Assembly (NCBI RefSeq): GCF_947631635.1
Contig: NZ_CANRMB010000001.1
Location: forward strand, 124,001 to 188,000
Origin: an uncultured Dysosmobacter sp.
GTDB lineage: Bacteria; Bacillota; Clostridia; Oscillospirales; Oscillospiraceae
DNA length: 64,000 nucleotides
Direction of reading: 5' to 3'
Shown: positions 47,536-55,839 of the stretch, piece after piece
Position numbering within the stretch: position 1 is the stretch's first letter
Layout: the number at the start of each line of letters is the position of its first letter
Position numbers and translations under genes: made by a program
Notes under the pieces: generated by a model
Seen by the model: only the letters and a program-made list of their open reading frames with translations
Databases searched by the model: none
What the model was told of the DNA's origin: nothing

Positions 47536-49530
47536 ATGAATAATAAAAAACTCTCCCGGCTGCTGGAACCCAATTTGCAGCTGTATTTCCTCTGTTTGGT
47601 GCTGTTTTCCCTGGCCGCCGTGACGGCCAGCCCCCTGCTGGCCGTCCTGGAGGGGGGCCTCACCCTGGCGCTGTATGTCTATTCCCGGCAGGCGGGCAAA
47701 AAGCGCCGCCAGGGCATCCTGCAATACATCGATAGCGTGACCGGCAGCGTGGACACCGCCAGCAAATCCACGCTCATCAACTCCCCGCTGCCCATCATGG
47801 TGTTCCGGCCGGACACCGGGGAGGTCATTTGGAGCAATGAGAATTTCCTCCAGCTGGCAGGCGTGCGGGAGCACCTGTTTGAGATGAAGGTGGAGGACGC
47901 GGTGCCGGACTTCCCGGTCCAGTGGCTGCTGGAGGGCAAGCAGGAGTGCCCGGAGCGCGTTCTGATGAACAGCCGCCGCTTCCGGGTGTACGGGAGCCTG
48001 GTCCGGGCCAAGGGCCGCAATGGGGAGCAGAACCTGGTGGCCACCACCTACTGGGTGGACACCACCGAGGGCGACGAGCTGAAGGAGACCTACACCGCCA
48101 CCCGGCCCGTGCTGGCGCTGCTGATGGTGGACAACTACGAGGACCTGATGAAGGCCTGCGCGGACACCCAGCGCAGCGCCGTGCTGGCCCAGATCGACGA
48201 GAAGCTGAACAACTGGGCCGCCGCTGGCGACGGCCTGCTGCTGAAAACCGAGCGGGACCGCTACCTCTTTGTTTTTGAAGAGCAGCACTACGAGCACTTT
48301 GTGGAGGAGAAATTCTCCGTCCTGGACGCCATCCGGGATATCAAGGTGGGAGAGGGCAGCCATCCCACCCTCTCCATCGGCATCGGCAAGGACGCCTCCG
48401 GCATCCCGGAGCTGTATAAGAACGCCAACCTCTCCCTGGAGATGGCCCTTAGCCGGGGCGGCGACCAGGCTGTGGTGCGGAACAAGGTGGACTTTGCCTT
48501 TTACGGCGGCCGCGCCAAGACCACGGAAAAGCGCACCAAGGTCAAGTCCCGGGTCATGGCCAACGCCCTCAGCGAGCTGCTGGCGGACGCGGAGCAGGTC
48601 TATGTCATGGGCCACAGCTTCGCGGACATGGACGCCGTGGGCGCTGCCGCGGGCATGTGCTGCGCCGCCCGGAAGCGGGGCAAAAAGGCCCAGATCGTCA
48701 TCGACCTGGAGCGCAACGCCGCCCAAGCCGTTTTGGACCGCCTGCGGGCGCTGCCGGAATATGAGGATGTATTCACCTCTCCCAACGAGGCGTTTTTGAA
48801 AATGCGCCCCGGCGCGCTGCTGGTGGTGGTGGACACCAACCGGCCGGACATCGTGGAGAGCCCTCAGCTGCTGGAATCCTGCAACCGGGTGGCGGTCATC
48901 GACCATCACCGCCGGGCGGCCAGCTACATCGAAAACGCCGCGTTCAGCTTCCACGAGCCCTATGCGTCCTCCGCGTCGGAGCTGGTGACGGAGCTGCTGC
49001 AATACCTGGTGGAGCCCGCCGACCTGATGCGGGAGGAGGCGGAGGCCCTGCTGGCGGGCATCGTGCTGGACACCAAGCACTTCACCCTCCGCACCGGCGG
49101 CCGCACCTTTGAGGCGGCGGCCTTCCTGCGCCGGGCGGGCGCCGACACGGTGGACGTCCAGCGATTCTTCCAGAACGACTTGAGCGACATGGTGTCCCGC
49201 TATGACATCATCCGCCGGGCGGAGCTGTACCGGGAGGACATCGCCCTGGCGGTGGTGCCCCAGGACGGCGTGGACCGCGTGACAGCGGCCCAGGCGGCAG
49301 ATGAGCTGCTGACGCTGAAGGGCGTGAAGGCGTCCTTTGTGCTCTACCGCAATGGGGAGGACGTGCTGATGTCCGCCCGCTCCCTGGGGGAGATCAACGT
49401 CCAGGTGATCCTGGAGGCGCTGGGCGGCGGCGGCAATTCCTCCACCGCCGGCGGACGGGTGGCCAACGGCGATCTGTTGACCGTGCGGGAACAGCTGACG
49501 GAGGCCATTGACGCCTACTTTGAGAAATAA
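47536..49530 (+). CDS. gdpP: GdpP-type c-di-AMP phosphodiesterase (DHH family)
   Basis: A 664-residue membrane protein with GdpP architecture: two N-terminal helices (LQLYFLCLVLFSLAAVTASP and a second), a PAS-like part (PLPIMVFRPDTGEVIWSNEN), a degenerate GGDEF (HPTLSIGIGKDASG), then DHH (MGHSFADMDAVGAAAGMCCA, DHH in RVAVIDHHRRAAS) and DHHA1 (ALGGGGNSS). It hydrolyses the second messenger c-di-AMP, which governs potassium and osmotic balance and cell-wall stress. ATG 47536 has AAGGAG; a TTG two codons earlier is possible. rplI follows, the usual order. Confidence 0.94.
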   Translation: MNNKKLSRLLEPNLQLYFLCLVLFSLAAVTASPLLAVLEGGLTLALYVYSRQAGKKRRQGILQYIDSVTGSVDTASKSTLINSPLPIMVFRPDTGEVIWSNENFLQLAGVREHLFEMKVEDAVPDFPVQWLLEGKQECPERVLMNSRRFRVYGSLVRAKGRNGEQNLVATTYWVDTTEGDELKETYTATRPVLALLMVDNYEDLMKACADTQRSAVLAQIDEKLNNWAAAGDGLLLKTERDRYLFVFEEQHYEHFVEEKFSVLDAIRDIKVGEGSHPTLSIGIGKDASGIPELYKNANLSLEMALSRGGDQAVVRNKVDFAFYGGRAKTTEKRTKVKSRVMANALSELLADAEQVYVMGHSFADMDAVGAAAGMCCAARKRGKKAQIVIDLERNAAQAVLDRLRALPEYEDVFTSPNEAFLKMRPGALLVVVDTNRPDIVESPQLLESCNRVAVIDHHRRAASYIENAAFSFHEPYASSASELVTELLQYLVEPADLMREEAEALLAGIVLDTKHFTLRTGGRTFEAAAFLRRAGADTVDVQRFFQNDLSDMVSRYDIIRRAELYREDIALAVVPQDGVDRVTAAQAADELLTLKGVKASFVLYRNGEDVLMSARSLGEINVQVILEALGGGGNSSTAGGRVANGDLLTVREQLTEAIDAYFEK

Positions 49531-49565
49531 GTGATTTTTCCAGGAACGAATTTATCAAAACATTT

Positions 49566-49769
49566 GTGATCTGTCCGCTCGCCGCAGAGGCGTTCCTCTT
49601 TTTCGGCGGATACAACTTAATTGATTTCTTACGACACCCTTTCCTCTCAGGCGGGTTTGCCGCGTTCCTTTTGGCAGTGCTCATCAGTGTTTGGAGTGCT
49701 CAGGAGGAAAGAATGGAACAGTTGGAAAAGCGGATCGAAGAATTAGAAAAGAAGGAGAAAGACCTATGA
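49566..49769 (+). CDS. small membrane-anchored coiled-coil protein upstream of rplI (67 aa)
   Basis: A frame starting at GTG 49566 encodes a hydrophobic N-terminal half ([20 protein letters not shown]) and a coiled-coil tail ([18 protein letters not shown]). Its stop overlaps the rplI start as ATGA. The N-terminal start has no clear ribosome binding site, whereas AGGAGG lies before an internal ATG at 49713 that would give only the 18-residue tail. Either product would couple translation to rplI. Not recognised. Confidence 0.45.
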   Translation: MICPLAAEAFLFFGGYNLIDFLRHPFLSGGFAAFLLAVLISVWSAQEERMEQLEKRIEELEKKEKDL

Positions 49770-50215
49770 AAGTGATTTTACAGCAGGACGTGAAGGGCCA
49801 GGGCAAGAAGGGCCAGATGGTGGAGGTCTCCGAGGGCTACGCCCGCAACTTCCTCCTGCCCCGGAAAATGGCCATCGCCGCCACGGCGGACGCCATCAAC
49901 ACCATGAACCTGAAGGAAAAAGCCCGGAAGGCCGAGGAGGCCCGCCTGAAGGCCGAGGCGGAGGCCACCGTGGAAAAACTGAAGGAGTGCCAGGTGAAAC
50001 TGACCGCCAAGGCAGGCAGTGGCGGACGGCTGTTCGGCGCCGTCACCACCAAGGAGATCTCCGACGGCCTGAAAGCGCAGTACGGCATCGAGATCCCCAA
50101 GCAGAAGCTGGTGCTGGAGGAGCCCATCAAGGCCTTCGGCTCCTACCAGGTCAAGGCCAAGCTGGGCTTTGAGGTCAGCGGCACGGTGTATGTGTCCGTG
50201 TTTGAGGAGAAGTAA
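49766..50215 (+). CDS. rplI: 50S ribosomal protein L9
   Basis: A 149-residue L9. The N-terminal domain reads [20 protein letters not shown] with [17 protein letters not shown]; a long connecting helix (residues 45-75) and the C-terminal RNA-binding domain ([20 protein letters not shown]) follow. It binds 23S rRNA at the base of the L1 stalk. The ATG at 49766 follows AAGGAG; gdpP-rplI-dnaB order is common in Firmicutes, but here the repeat region separates rplI and dnaB by 1.8 kb. Confidence 0.97.
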   Translation: MKVILQQDVKGQGKKGQMVEVSEGYARNFLLPRKMAIAATADAINTMNLKEKARKAEEARLKAEAEATVEKLKECQVKLTAKAGSGGRLFGAVTTKEISDGLKAQYGIEIPKQKLVLEEPIKAFGSYQVKAKLGFEVSGTVYVSVFEEK

Positions 50216-50216
50216 A

Positions 50217-50471
50217 TCACAGGCGGCTTAGTTCCAGGCCCAGGGAGAGGCCGGACTGGAAGGTGGCTTTCAGCTCTTTGATTTGAAGCGCGGCCTCCTG
50301 TTCCAGCAGGACCTCCAGGCGCTGGCCCTGTTCTGCGCTCAGCGTTTCGCGGAATGCGTCCCAGCGGGACTCCGACAGCCGGGCGGCGGACCAGTAGCCA
50401 TTTGCATGGAGCAGGTCCGGCAGGCGGGTGCGCTCAATATACTCCAGAAGGACTTGGACTAAGTCTGACAT
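50217..50471 (-). CDS. hypothetical helical protein (84 aa), divergent from XRE gene
   Basis: An 84-residue protein starting MSDLVQVLLEYIERTRLPDL and ending in LKATFQSGLSLGLELSRL. The closing motif resembles small helical clostridial proteins such as the one at 30414 (DUF6809-like), but similarity is weak. GGAGTTGATTTT precedes the ATG at 50471. It is convergent with rplI (one base apart) and divergent from the XRE gene, sharing a palindromic operator region. Confidence 0.6.
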   Translation of the reverse strand: MSDLVQVLLEYIERTRLPDLLHANGYWSAARLSESRWDAFRETLSAEQGQRLEVLLEQEAALQIKELKATFQSGLSLGLELSRL

Positions 50472-50492
50472 AAAATCAACTCCATATATAAG

Positions 50493-50518
50493 TTTTCTAT
50501 ATGTTAACATATAGAAAA
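50493..50518. promoter_or_regulatory. 26-bp perfect palindrome, candidate operator
   Basis: Centred at 50505/50506 with arms TTTTCTATATGTT and AACATATAGAAAA, between the divergent 50471 and 50540 genes. A typical autoregulatory site for the adjacent XRE protein. Confidence 0.65.
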
Positions 50519-50539
50519 ACTGGTGTCAAGAGGTGCGGG

Positions 50540-50749
50540 ATGAACCGGTTTGCAGAAAATTTGAAAGAACTGCGGACAAAACAGCGAATTTACCAACGAG
50601 AGATGGCAGAATACTTGCAGGTCAGCGTAGGAACCTATCAGAACTATGAAAAGGGAATCCATGAACCTGGAATCGATAAGCTAATCGCTTTGGCGGATTA
50701 TTTTCAAGTGACATTGGACGATTTAGTTGGCCATACAAAGAACGCATGA
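50540..50749 (+). CDS. XRE-family regulator (69 aa)
   Basis: A compact Cro/CI-type protein: NLKELRTKQRIYQREMAEYL, QVSVGTYQNYEKGIHEPGID, KLIALADYFQVTLDDLVGHT. It likely binds the palindrome 22 bp upstream and controls the divergent genes. A second XRE reading frame begins right after its stop codon but is cut short by repeat DNA. Confidence 0.75.
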   Translation: MNRFAENLKELRTKQRIYQREMAEYLQVSVGTYQNYEKGIHEPGIDKLIALADYFQVTLDDLVGHTKNA

Positions 50750-50824
50750 GTGTTTTCTGCAAAACTGTTGTCACTGTGTAAAGAGCGGAGACTGAAACAG
50801 GATGAGGCCGCTGCTGCTTGCGGG
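50750..50824 (+). pseudogene. truncated N terminus of a second XRE-family gene
   Basis: GTG at 50750, immediately after the previous stop, opens FSAKLLSLCKERRLKQDEAA, the first two helices of a Cro/CI HTH. Homology ends at about codon 25, where the intergenic repeat field starts. Insertion of repeat DNA probably destroyed the gene. Confidence 0.5.
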
Positions 50825-52044
50825 CGAGGGACAAAAGGTCGCCGCCCACGGGGCGGGGACGGGGGATGTGCCGCTTTGCGGCACGGGAATGAACCCCCAT
50901 TTTCTTTTCGGTTGCGCCGAAAAGAAAACGGCCGTTCACGGTCAAAAGAAAAGACGCTCATGTGTCCACAGTTGGCCCGTTAGGGCCAAGTGTGGACGAG
51001 ACGTGGGGCCCCAGAAAGAGACCGATGGAGGTCGAGGTCAGATTCTGCGTTGGGCGCGGGCATGGCCTTGCTGAATCTTTTGGTCTTGCGCCACGCGAAT
51101 CGGAATTGCGGGAACGGGCAAAGACTGAGAGGACCAGCGGCTCCTTTCGCTGCCGCTCTTTGATTCCTTGTAGAAGTGCTTTGTGTGGGACCAGGCAGCG
51201 GGGCCAGAGGTAAAAGCTTTCCATCGACCACCCTCAATTTGCCCCCAAGCCACCAACCTGCGGCGGCGCAGTTCTGAACTCATACCCAACTCGGCGCGCA
51301 TTTAACTGCCCAGGTAGTGTGTAGCGAAGCGGAACACACGGGGCCAGCGGTAAAAGCCTTTCGTCGACCACCCCGCATTTGTGCCCCAGCCCCCAAATGC
51401 GGGCACGCACTCCTACCCCCGTACCCGGTATAGCGCACCTGGCAGAAGGCTTCCGGGACTTGGTGGCACATCGAACCACCAACTCCCGTCCGTCCAACTT
51501 TGCCCCAGAGGGGCAAAGTTGGACACCAAAAGCGTTTTTCTTTTGGACCGTGCACGGCCCGTTTTCTTTGGCGCAACCAAAGAAAATGGGGGGTGCATTC
51601 CCATGCCGCAAAGCGGCACATCTCCGTCCCACCCCGTGGGTGGGTTCCCCCCATTCTCTCAATGGAGAAAGTCCTGGCCAATTGCGGAAGCGCATTTTTG
51701 GGGGACCTGTCCTCCGATGCGGACCAGGCAGCGGCAGCGGGGCTTACTGCTGAAAGTCTTTCAGTGACCATCCCCAATATGCCCCCAAGCCACCAAATGC
51801 GGGCATGCACGCATACCTTCGTATCCGGCATAGCGCACCCGGCAGAAGACTTCCGGACCTGGTGGCACATCTAACCACCGACTCCCGTCCGTCCAGCTTT
51901 ACCCCAAAGGGGCAAAGCTGGACACCAAAAGCGCCTTTTCTTTTGACCGTGAACGGCCGTTTTCTTTTCGGCGCGACCGAAAAGAAAATGGGGGTTCATT
52001 CCCCCGGATACCTGCCAGGTATCCCCACAAAGGAGGTTCCCTCT
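50825..52044. repeat. 1.2-kb field of intergenic repeats upstream of dnaB
   Basis: No gene is supported; frames here are alternate readings of the repeats. A unit of about 260 bp occurs at 51344-51602 and again, diverged, at 51740-52006 in the same orientation; a partial copy starts at 51208 and an inverted partial copy lies at 50834-51000. Conserved parts include a hairpin with GGGGCAAAG-type arms (51493-51524, 51893-51923), then GACCGTG-ACGGCC and a TTTTCTTT/AAAGAAAA hairpin that ends near dnaB's ribosome binding site. Confidence 0.7.
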
Positions 52045-53397
52045 ATGGCAATAGAAGACCTGCTCACCCGGCAGCGGCCCCACAGTTTGGAGGGCGAACA
52101 AGCCGTCCTCGGCTCCATGCTCATCGACTCCAATTGCGTCAAGGATGTGATGGACAAGCTGCGTCCATCGGATTTTTACCTGCGGCAGAACCGGGAGATC
52201 TTTGAGACCATCTATTCCATGTTCTCCTACTCCAAGCCCATCGACGGCATCACCGTCTGCGAGGAGATGCAGAAGGCCGGCACCTATGATGAGAACACCA
52301 CCCGGTCGTACCTCGCCCAGCTGATGGAGATCACCCCCACCAGCGCCAACGTGATGGAGTATGTGGCCATCGTCCGGGACAAGGCCCTGCTCCGGGGCGT
52401 GGCGGAGGCGGCGGACGCCATCATCGCGCTGGTGCAGGAGGGCGTGGGCGAGGCCGGTGAGATCCTGGAGGCCGCGGAGCAGAAGGTGTACGCCATCCGC
52501 CGGGGCCAGAGCGCCCAGGACATGGTTCCCCTGCGGCAGGTGCTGCCGGATGTGCTGGACCGCCTCAACGAGATGAGCGAGAATGAGAATCACCTGCCCG
52601 GTCTTTCCACAGGCCTCTCCGCCGTGGACCAGAAGATCACCGGCCTGAATAAATCCGACCTGATCCTGGTGGCCGCCCGCCCCGGTATGGGCAAGACCTC
52701 CTTCGCATTGAACATCGCCCTGAACGTGGCGAAGAGCACCCAAAAGACGGTGGCGGTGTTCTCTCTGGAAATGTCCCGGGAACAGCTGGCCACCCGTCTG
52801 CTGTCCTCTGAGGCGCTGGTGGAGAACAACCGCCTTAAGACCGGCTACCTGCGGGAGACCGACTGGGAGAAGATCGCCGGCGCGGCCACGATTTTGAATA
52901 AGATGGATATCCGGATCGACGACAACCCCATGCTCTCCGTGGCGGACATGAACGCCAAGTGCCGCCGCCTGGACAACCTGGGCCTGGTGGTCATCGACTA
53001 CCTGCAATTGATGACCTCCGCAGGCGGGCAGAGCCGGGGCGGCGAGAACCGCCAGCAGGTGGTCAGCGATATGTCCCGTATGCTGAAGATCATGGCCAAG
53101 GAGCTGAACGTTCCCGTGATCTGCCTCAGCCAGCTCAGCCGTGCCAATGAAAAGCGGGACGACAAGCGGCCCATGCTGTCGGACCTCCGGGAATCTGGCG
53201 CCATCGAGCAGGACGCGGACATCGTTCTGTTTTTGTACCGGGACGACTATTATAATGAGGACTCTGATAAGCACAACATTGCCGAGTGCATCGTGGCGAA
53301 GAACCGCCACGGCGAGACCGGCAAGGTGGAGCTGCGCTGGATGCCGGAGTATACCACCTTCTCCACATTAGACAGGCGTTACGACGATGAGGAGTGA
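52045..53397 (+). CDS. dnaB: replicative DNA helicase DnaB
   Basis: A 450-residue chromosomal DnaB. The N-terminal domain (HSLEGEQAVLGSMLIDSNCV), the RecA core with Walker A AARPGMGKTSFALNIA, Walker B LVVIDYLQLMT and the family motif DLRESGAIEQDADIVLFLYR are all present; no intein. The ATG at 52045 follows AAAGGAGG; a frame extending into the repeat field is not real. It unwinds the fork hexamerically. tilS starts inside its last codons. Confidence 0.97.
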   Translation: MAIEDLLTRQRPHSLEGEQAVLGSMLIDSNCVKDVMDKLRPSDFYLRQNREIFETIYSMFSYSKPIDGITVCEEMQKAGTYDENTTRSYLAQLMEITPTSANVMEYVAIVRDKALLRGVAEAADAIIALVQEGVGEAGEILEAAEQKVYAIRRGQSAQDMVPLRQVLPDVLDRLNEMSENENHLPGLSTGLSAVDQKITGLNKSDLILVAARPGMGKTSFALNIALNVAKSTQKTVAVFSLEMSREQLATRLLSSEALVENNRLKTGYLRETDWEKIAGAATILNKMDIRIDDNPMLSVADMNAKCRRLDNLGLVVIDYLQLMTSAGGQSRGGENRQQVVSDMSRMLKIMAKELNVPVICLSQLSRANEKRDDKRPMLSDLRESGAIEQDADIVLFLYRDDYYNEDSDKHNIAECIVAKNRHGETGKVELRWMPEYTTFSTLDRRYDDEE

Positions 53398-54751
53398 CCT
53401 GCTGGCGGGGGTGTCCCCGCGGCTTCTGCCGGAATGTGGGGAGACGGTGGTCTGCGCCGTCTCCGGCGGCCTGGATTCCATGTGCCTGCTGGACCTGCTG
53501 GTGCGGTGGTGCGGCCGGCGGCAGGACTGCCGCGTGATCGCCGCCCATTTCAACCACCGGCTCCGTTCCACGGCGAACCGGGACGAGGCCTTTGTCCGGG
53601 ACTGGTGCGCGGAAAACGGCGTGCCCTTTGTGTCCGGCTCTGGAGACGTGCGGGCTGCGGCGGCGCTGGAGGGCCTCTCTCTGGAGGAGGCGGCCCGGAA
53701 GCTGCGGTATGCCTTCCTGCGGGAGGCGGCGGCGGACCAGGGCGGGGCGCGGATCTACACCGCCCACCACGCCGACGACAACGCGGAGACCATCCTTATG
53801 AACCTGGTGCGGGGCACCGGCCTGACCGGTCTCGCCGGGATGATGCCCAGCCGGGACGGGATCGTGCGCCCCCTGCTGGAGATCTCCCGTGACGAGCTGG
53901 AGGCATACGCCGCCGCCCGCAGCATCCCCCACGTGGAGGACGAGACCAACGCCGACCCGGACGCCGCCGCCCGGAATTTCCTGCGGCTCCAGGTGATGCC
54001 GCTGCTGAAACAGGCGAATCCCCGGGCGGTGGAGCACATGAACCAAACCGCCCGCCAATTGCAGGCCCTGGACTGCTTTTTGGAGGAGGAGGCCCGCCGC
54101 CGCACCGCCTGTGCGGAGACGCGGAAGGGCCAAGCGGCGCTGCCCTTGGAGGAGCTGCGCGCCGCGCCGGAAAGCGTGCGGCCCCGGATGCTGCTGCGGC
54201 TGTTTGACCTGCTGGGCGTGGGACGGAAGGATATCGGCGCCATTCATCTCCAGGCGCTTTTGGATATGGCGGGCCATACGGACCCGGGGAAGGAAGGCCG
54301 CGCCAGCCTGCCCCACGGCGTCACCGCCCGGTGCAGCCGGGGATGGCTGATCCTGGAGACCCGGCCCCAGCCTCTGACGGAGGCACGGCTGCTGCCGGGA
54401 GAGACGCTCCGGTGGGGGGACTTTCGCCTGACCCTGCTGGACCGCCTGGAGGGAGAGGGCCTGGCCCTGCGGGCGCGGACCAAGTCGGAAAGCGGCGAGG
54501 TCACGGTGAGGCCCTGTGTCCCTGGGGACCGGATGACCCTGCCGGGGACCCGGGGAGCGCGCAGCGTCAAGCGGCTGTGCCTGGACCGTCATATTGCACC
54601 GGAGGAGCGGGACCGTCTGCCCGCCATCTGCGCGGCGGGCCGCCTGGCGGCAGTCTGGCGGCTTGGCGTGGACCTGGAATTTCTGCCGGAGGGGGAGCCC
54701 TGCCGGTTCATTCAAATCAAACAAACAGAGGAGAACGATCATGAGAAGTGA
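53387..54751 (+). CDS. tilS: tRNA(Ile)-lysidine synthase
   Basis: A 454-residue TilS. The PP-loop SGGLDSMCLLD (residues 26-36), HHADDNAETILMNLVRGTGL and the C-terminal substrate-binding domain (VTVRPCVPGDRMTLPGTRGA) are seen. It converts cytidine 34 of tRNA-Ile2(CAT) to lysidine, changing its identity from Met to Ile, and is essential. The ATG at 53387 overlaps dnaB by 11 bp, and its own stop overlaps hpt by 11 bp, so dnaB-tilS-hpt are translationally chained. Confidence 0.95.
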   Translation: MRSDLLAGVSPRLLPECGETVVCAVSGGLDSMCLLDLLVRWCGRRQDCRVIAAHFNHRLRSTANRDEAFVRDWCAENGVPFVSGSGDVRAAAALEGLSLEEAARKLRYAFLREAAADQGGARIYTAHHADDNAETILMNLVRGTGLTGLAGMMPSRDGIVRPLLEISRDELEAYAAARSIPHVEDETNADPDAAARNFLRLQVMPLLKQANPRAVEHMNQTARQLQALDCFLEEEARRRTACAETRKGQAALPLEELRAAPESVRPRMLLRLFDLLGVGRKDIGAIHLQALLDMAGHTDPGKEGRASLPHGVTARCSRGWLILETRPQPLTEARLLPGETLRWGDFRLTLLDRLEGEGLALRARTKSESGEVTVRPCVPGDRMTLPGTRGARSVKRLCLDRHIAPEERDRLPAICAAGRLAAVWRLGVDLEFLPEGEPCRFIQIKQTEENDHEK

Positions 54752-55292
54752 GATGGAAAACGACATCCTGAAGGTCCTGGTGACAGAGGAGGAGATCAAG
54801 ACCCGCATCGCTGAGATGGGAGAGGAGCTGTACGAGCGGTTCCAGGGCAAGGACCCGCTGTTTCTCAGCGTCCTGAAGGGGTCCTTCGTGTTCATGGCGG
54901 ACCTGGTCCGGGCCTGCCAGCTGAAGAGCGATGTGGAGTTCATCGCGGTCAGCTCCTATGAGAACGCCACCGTGTCCTCCGGCCGGGTGAAGATCAACCA
55001 TGACATCCAGCAGGATATCACCGGGCGGCACCTGATCATCGTGGAGGACATTCTGGACTCCGGCAACACCCTGGCGTTTTTGAGCGATTACTTCAAAGCC
55101 AAGGGCGCGGCCTCCATCACCATCGTCACCCTGCTGGATAAGCCCTCCCGCCGCACCAAGGCCGTCACCGCGGACCTGGCGGGCTTCGTGGTGCCTGATG
55201 AATTCGTGGTGGGCTATGGCCTGGACTATTGCCAGCAGTACCGCAACGTGCCGTACATCGGCGTGCTGAAGCCGGAGGTCTATTCCAAATAA
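54741..55292 (+). CDS. hpt: hypoxanthine-guanine phosphoribosyltransferase
   Basis: A 183-residue HPRT. The PRPP-binding motif HLIIVEDILDSGNTLAFL (around residue 100) and the purine-binding C terminus ([20 protein letters not shown]) are present. It salvages hypoxanthine and guanine to IMP and GMP. The ATG at 54741 follows AGAGGAG and overlaps tilS. tilS-hpt-ftsH is the conserved order. The last 26 codons are repeated twice downstream in tandem 233-bp units. Confidence 0.96.
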   Translation: MRSEMENDILKVLVTEEEIKTRIAEMGEELYERFQGKDPLFLSVLKGSFVFMADLVRACQLKSDVEFIAVSSYENATVSSGRVKINHDIQQDITGRHLIIVEDILDSGNTLAFLSDYFKAKGAASITIVTLLDKPSRRTKAVTADLAGFVVPDEFVVGYGLDYCQQYRNVPYIGVLKPEVYSK

Positions 55293-55762
55293 GGCCATAG
55301 ACCACCACAGTCCCGCAGAGCGGGACCACCGAACGGTGTACGAGCGTTTTGCGGGACGCAAAACCTCGGGCCGGGCCGGATTCATTTTGGCCGGGCCCAA
55401 TGGAATACCAAAGGGCTCCCGCTGGGCGGCGCCCAGTGGGAACGGGCTATGGCCTGGACTACTGCCAGCAGTACCGGAATGTGCCGTACATCGGCGTGCT
55501 GAAGCCGGAGGTCTATTCCAAATAAGGCCATAGACCACCACAGTCCCGCAGAGCGGGACCACCGAACGGTGTACGAGCGTTTTGCGGGACGCAAAACCTC
55601 GGGCCGGGCCGGATTCATTTTGGCCGGGCCCAATGGAATACCAAAGGGCTCCCGCTGGGCGGCGCCCAGTGGGAACGGGCTATGGCCTGGACTACTGCCA
55701 GCAGTACCGCAACGTGCCGTACATCGGCGTGCTGAAGCCGGAGGTCTATTCCAAATAAGGCC
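55211..55762 (+). repeat. 233-bp tandem repeat containing the 3' end of hpt
   Basis: Unit 1 (55211-55443) starts in hpt codons [10 protein letters not shown]; unit 2 (55444-55676) and partial unit 3 (55677-55762) repeat it with a few point changes. Each copy carries the last 26 hpt codons and stop, then a GC-rich spacer of about 150 bp with hairpins. Between 55293 and the ftsH start there is no other gene. Confidence 0.9.
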
Positions 55763-55765
55763 CAT

Positions 55766-55795
55766 TTCTCCGGGACCGGAATTTGAACCCGGGGG
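55766..55795 (-). other. tRNA T-arm-like fragment
   Basis: Read on the minus strand, CCGGG-TTCAAAT-TCCGG forms a tRNA T arm followed by TCCCGGAG, like the 3' end of a tRNA. No anticodon or D arm is present. It could be a relic of an integration site or chance. Confidence 0.3.
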
Positions 55796-55839
55796 CATTT
55801 CATTTTGAAAACGGCAATACTCCCAAAGGAGGGACCTAT

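Noticed and set aside
45961-49080. A 1039-codon open frame on the minus strand
   Set aside because: It runs antisense through the LacI, MFS and gdpP genes, has the His/Gln/Arg-rich composition of a GC-rich shadow frame and no family motif.
51805-52044. N-terminal extension of dnaB into the repeat field
   Set aside because: The extension translates intergenic repeat DNA; DnaB homology starts at ATG 52045, which has AAAGGAGG.
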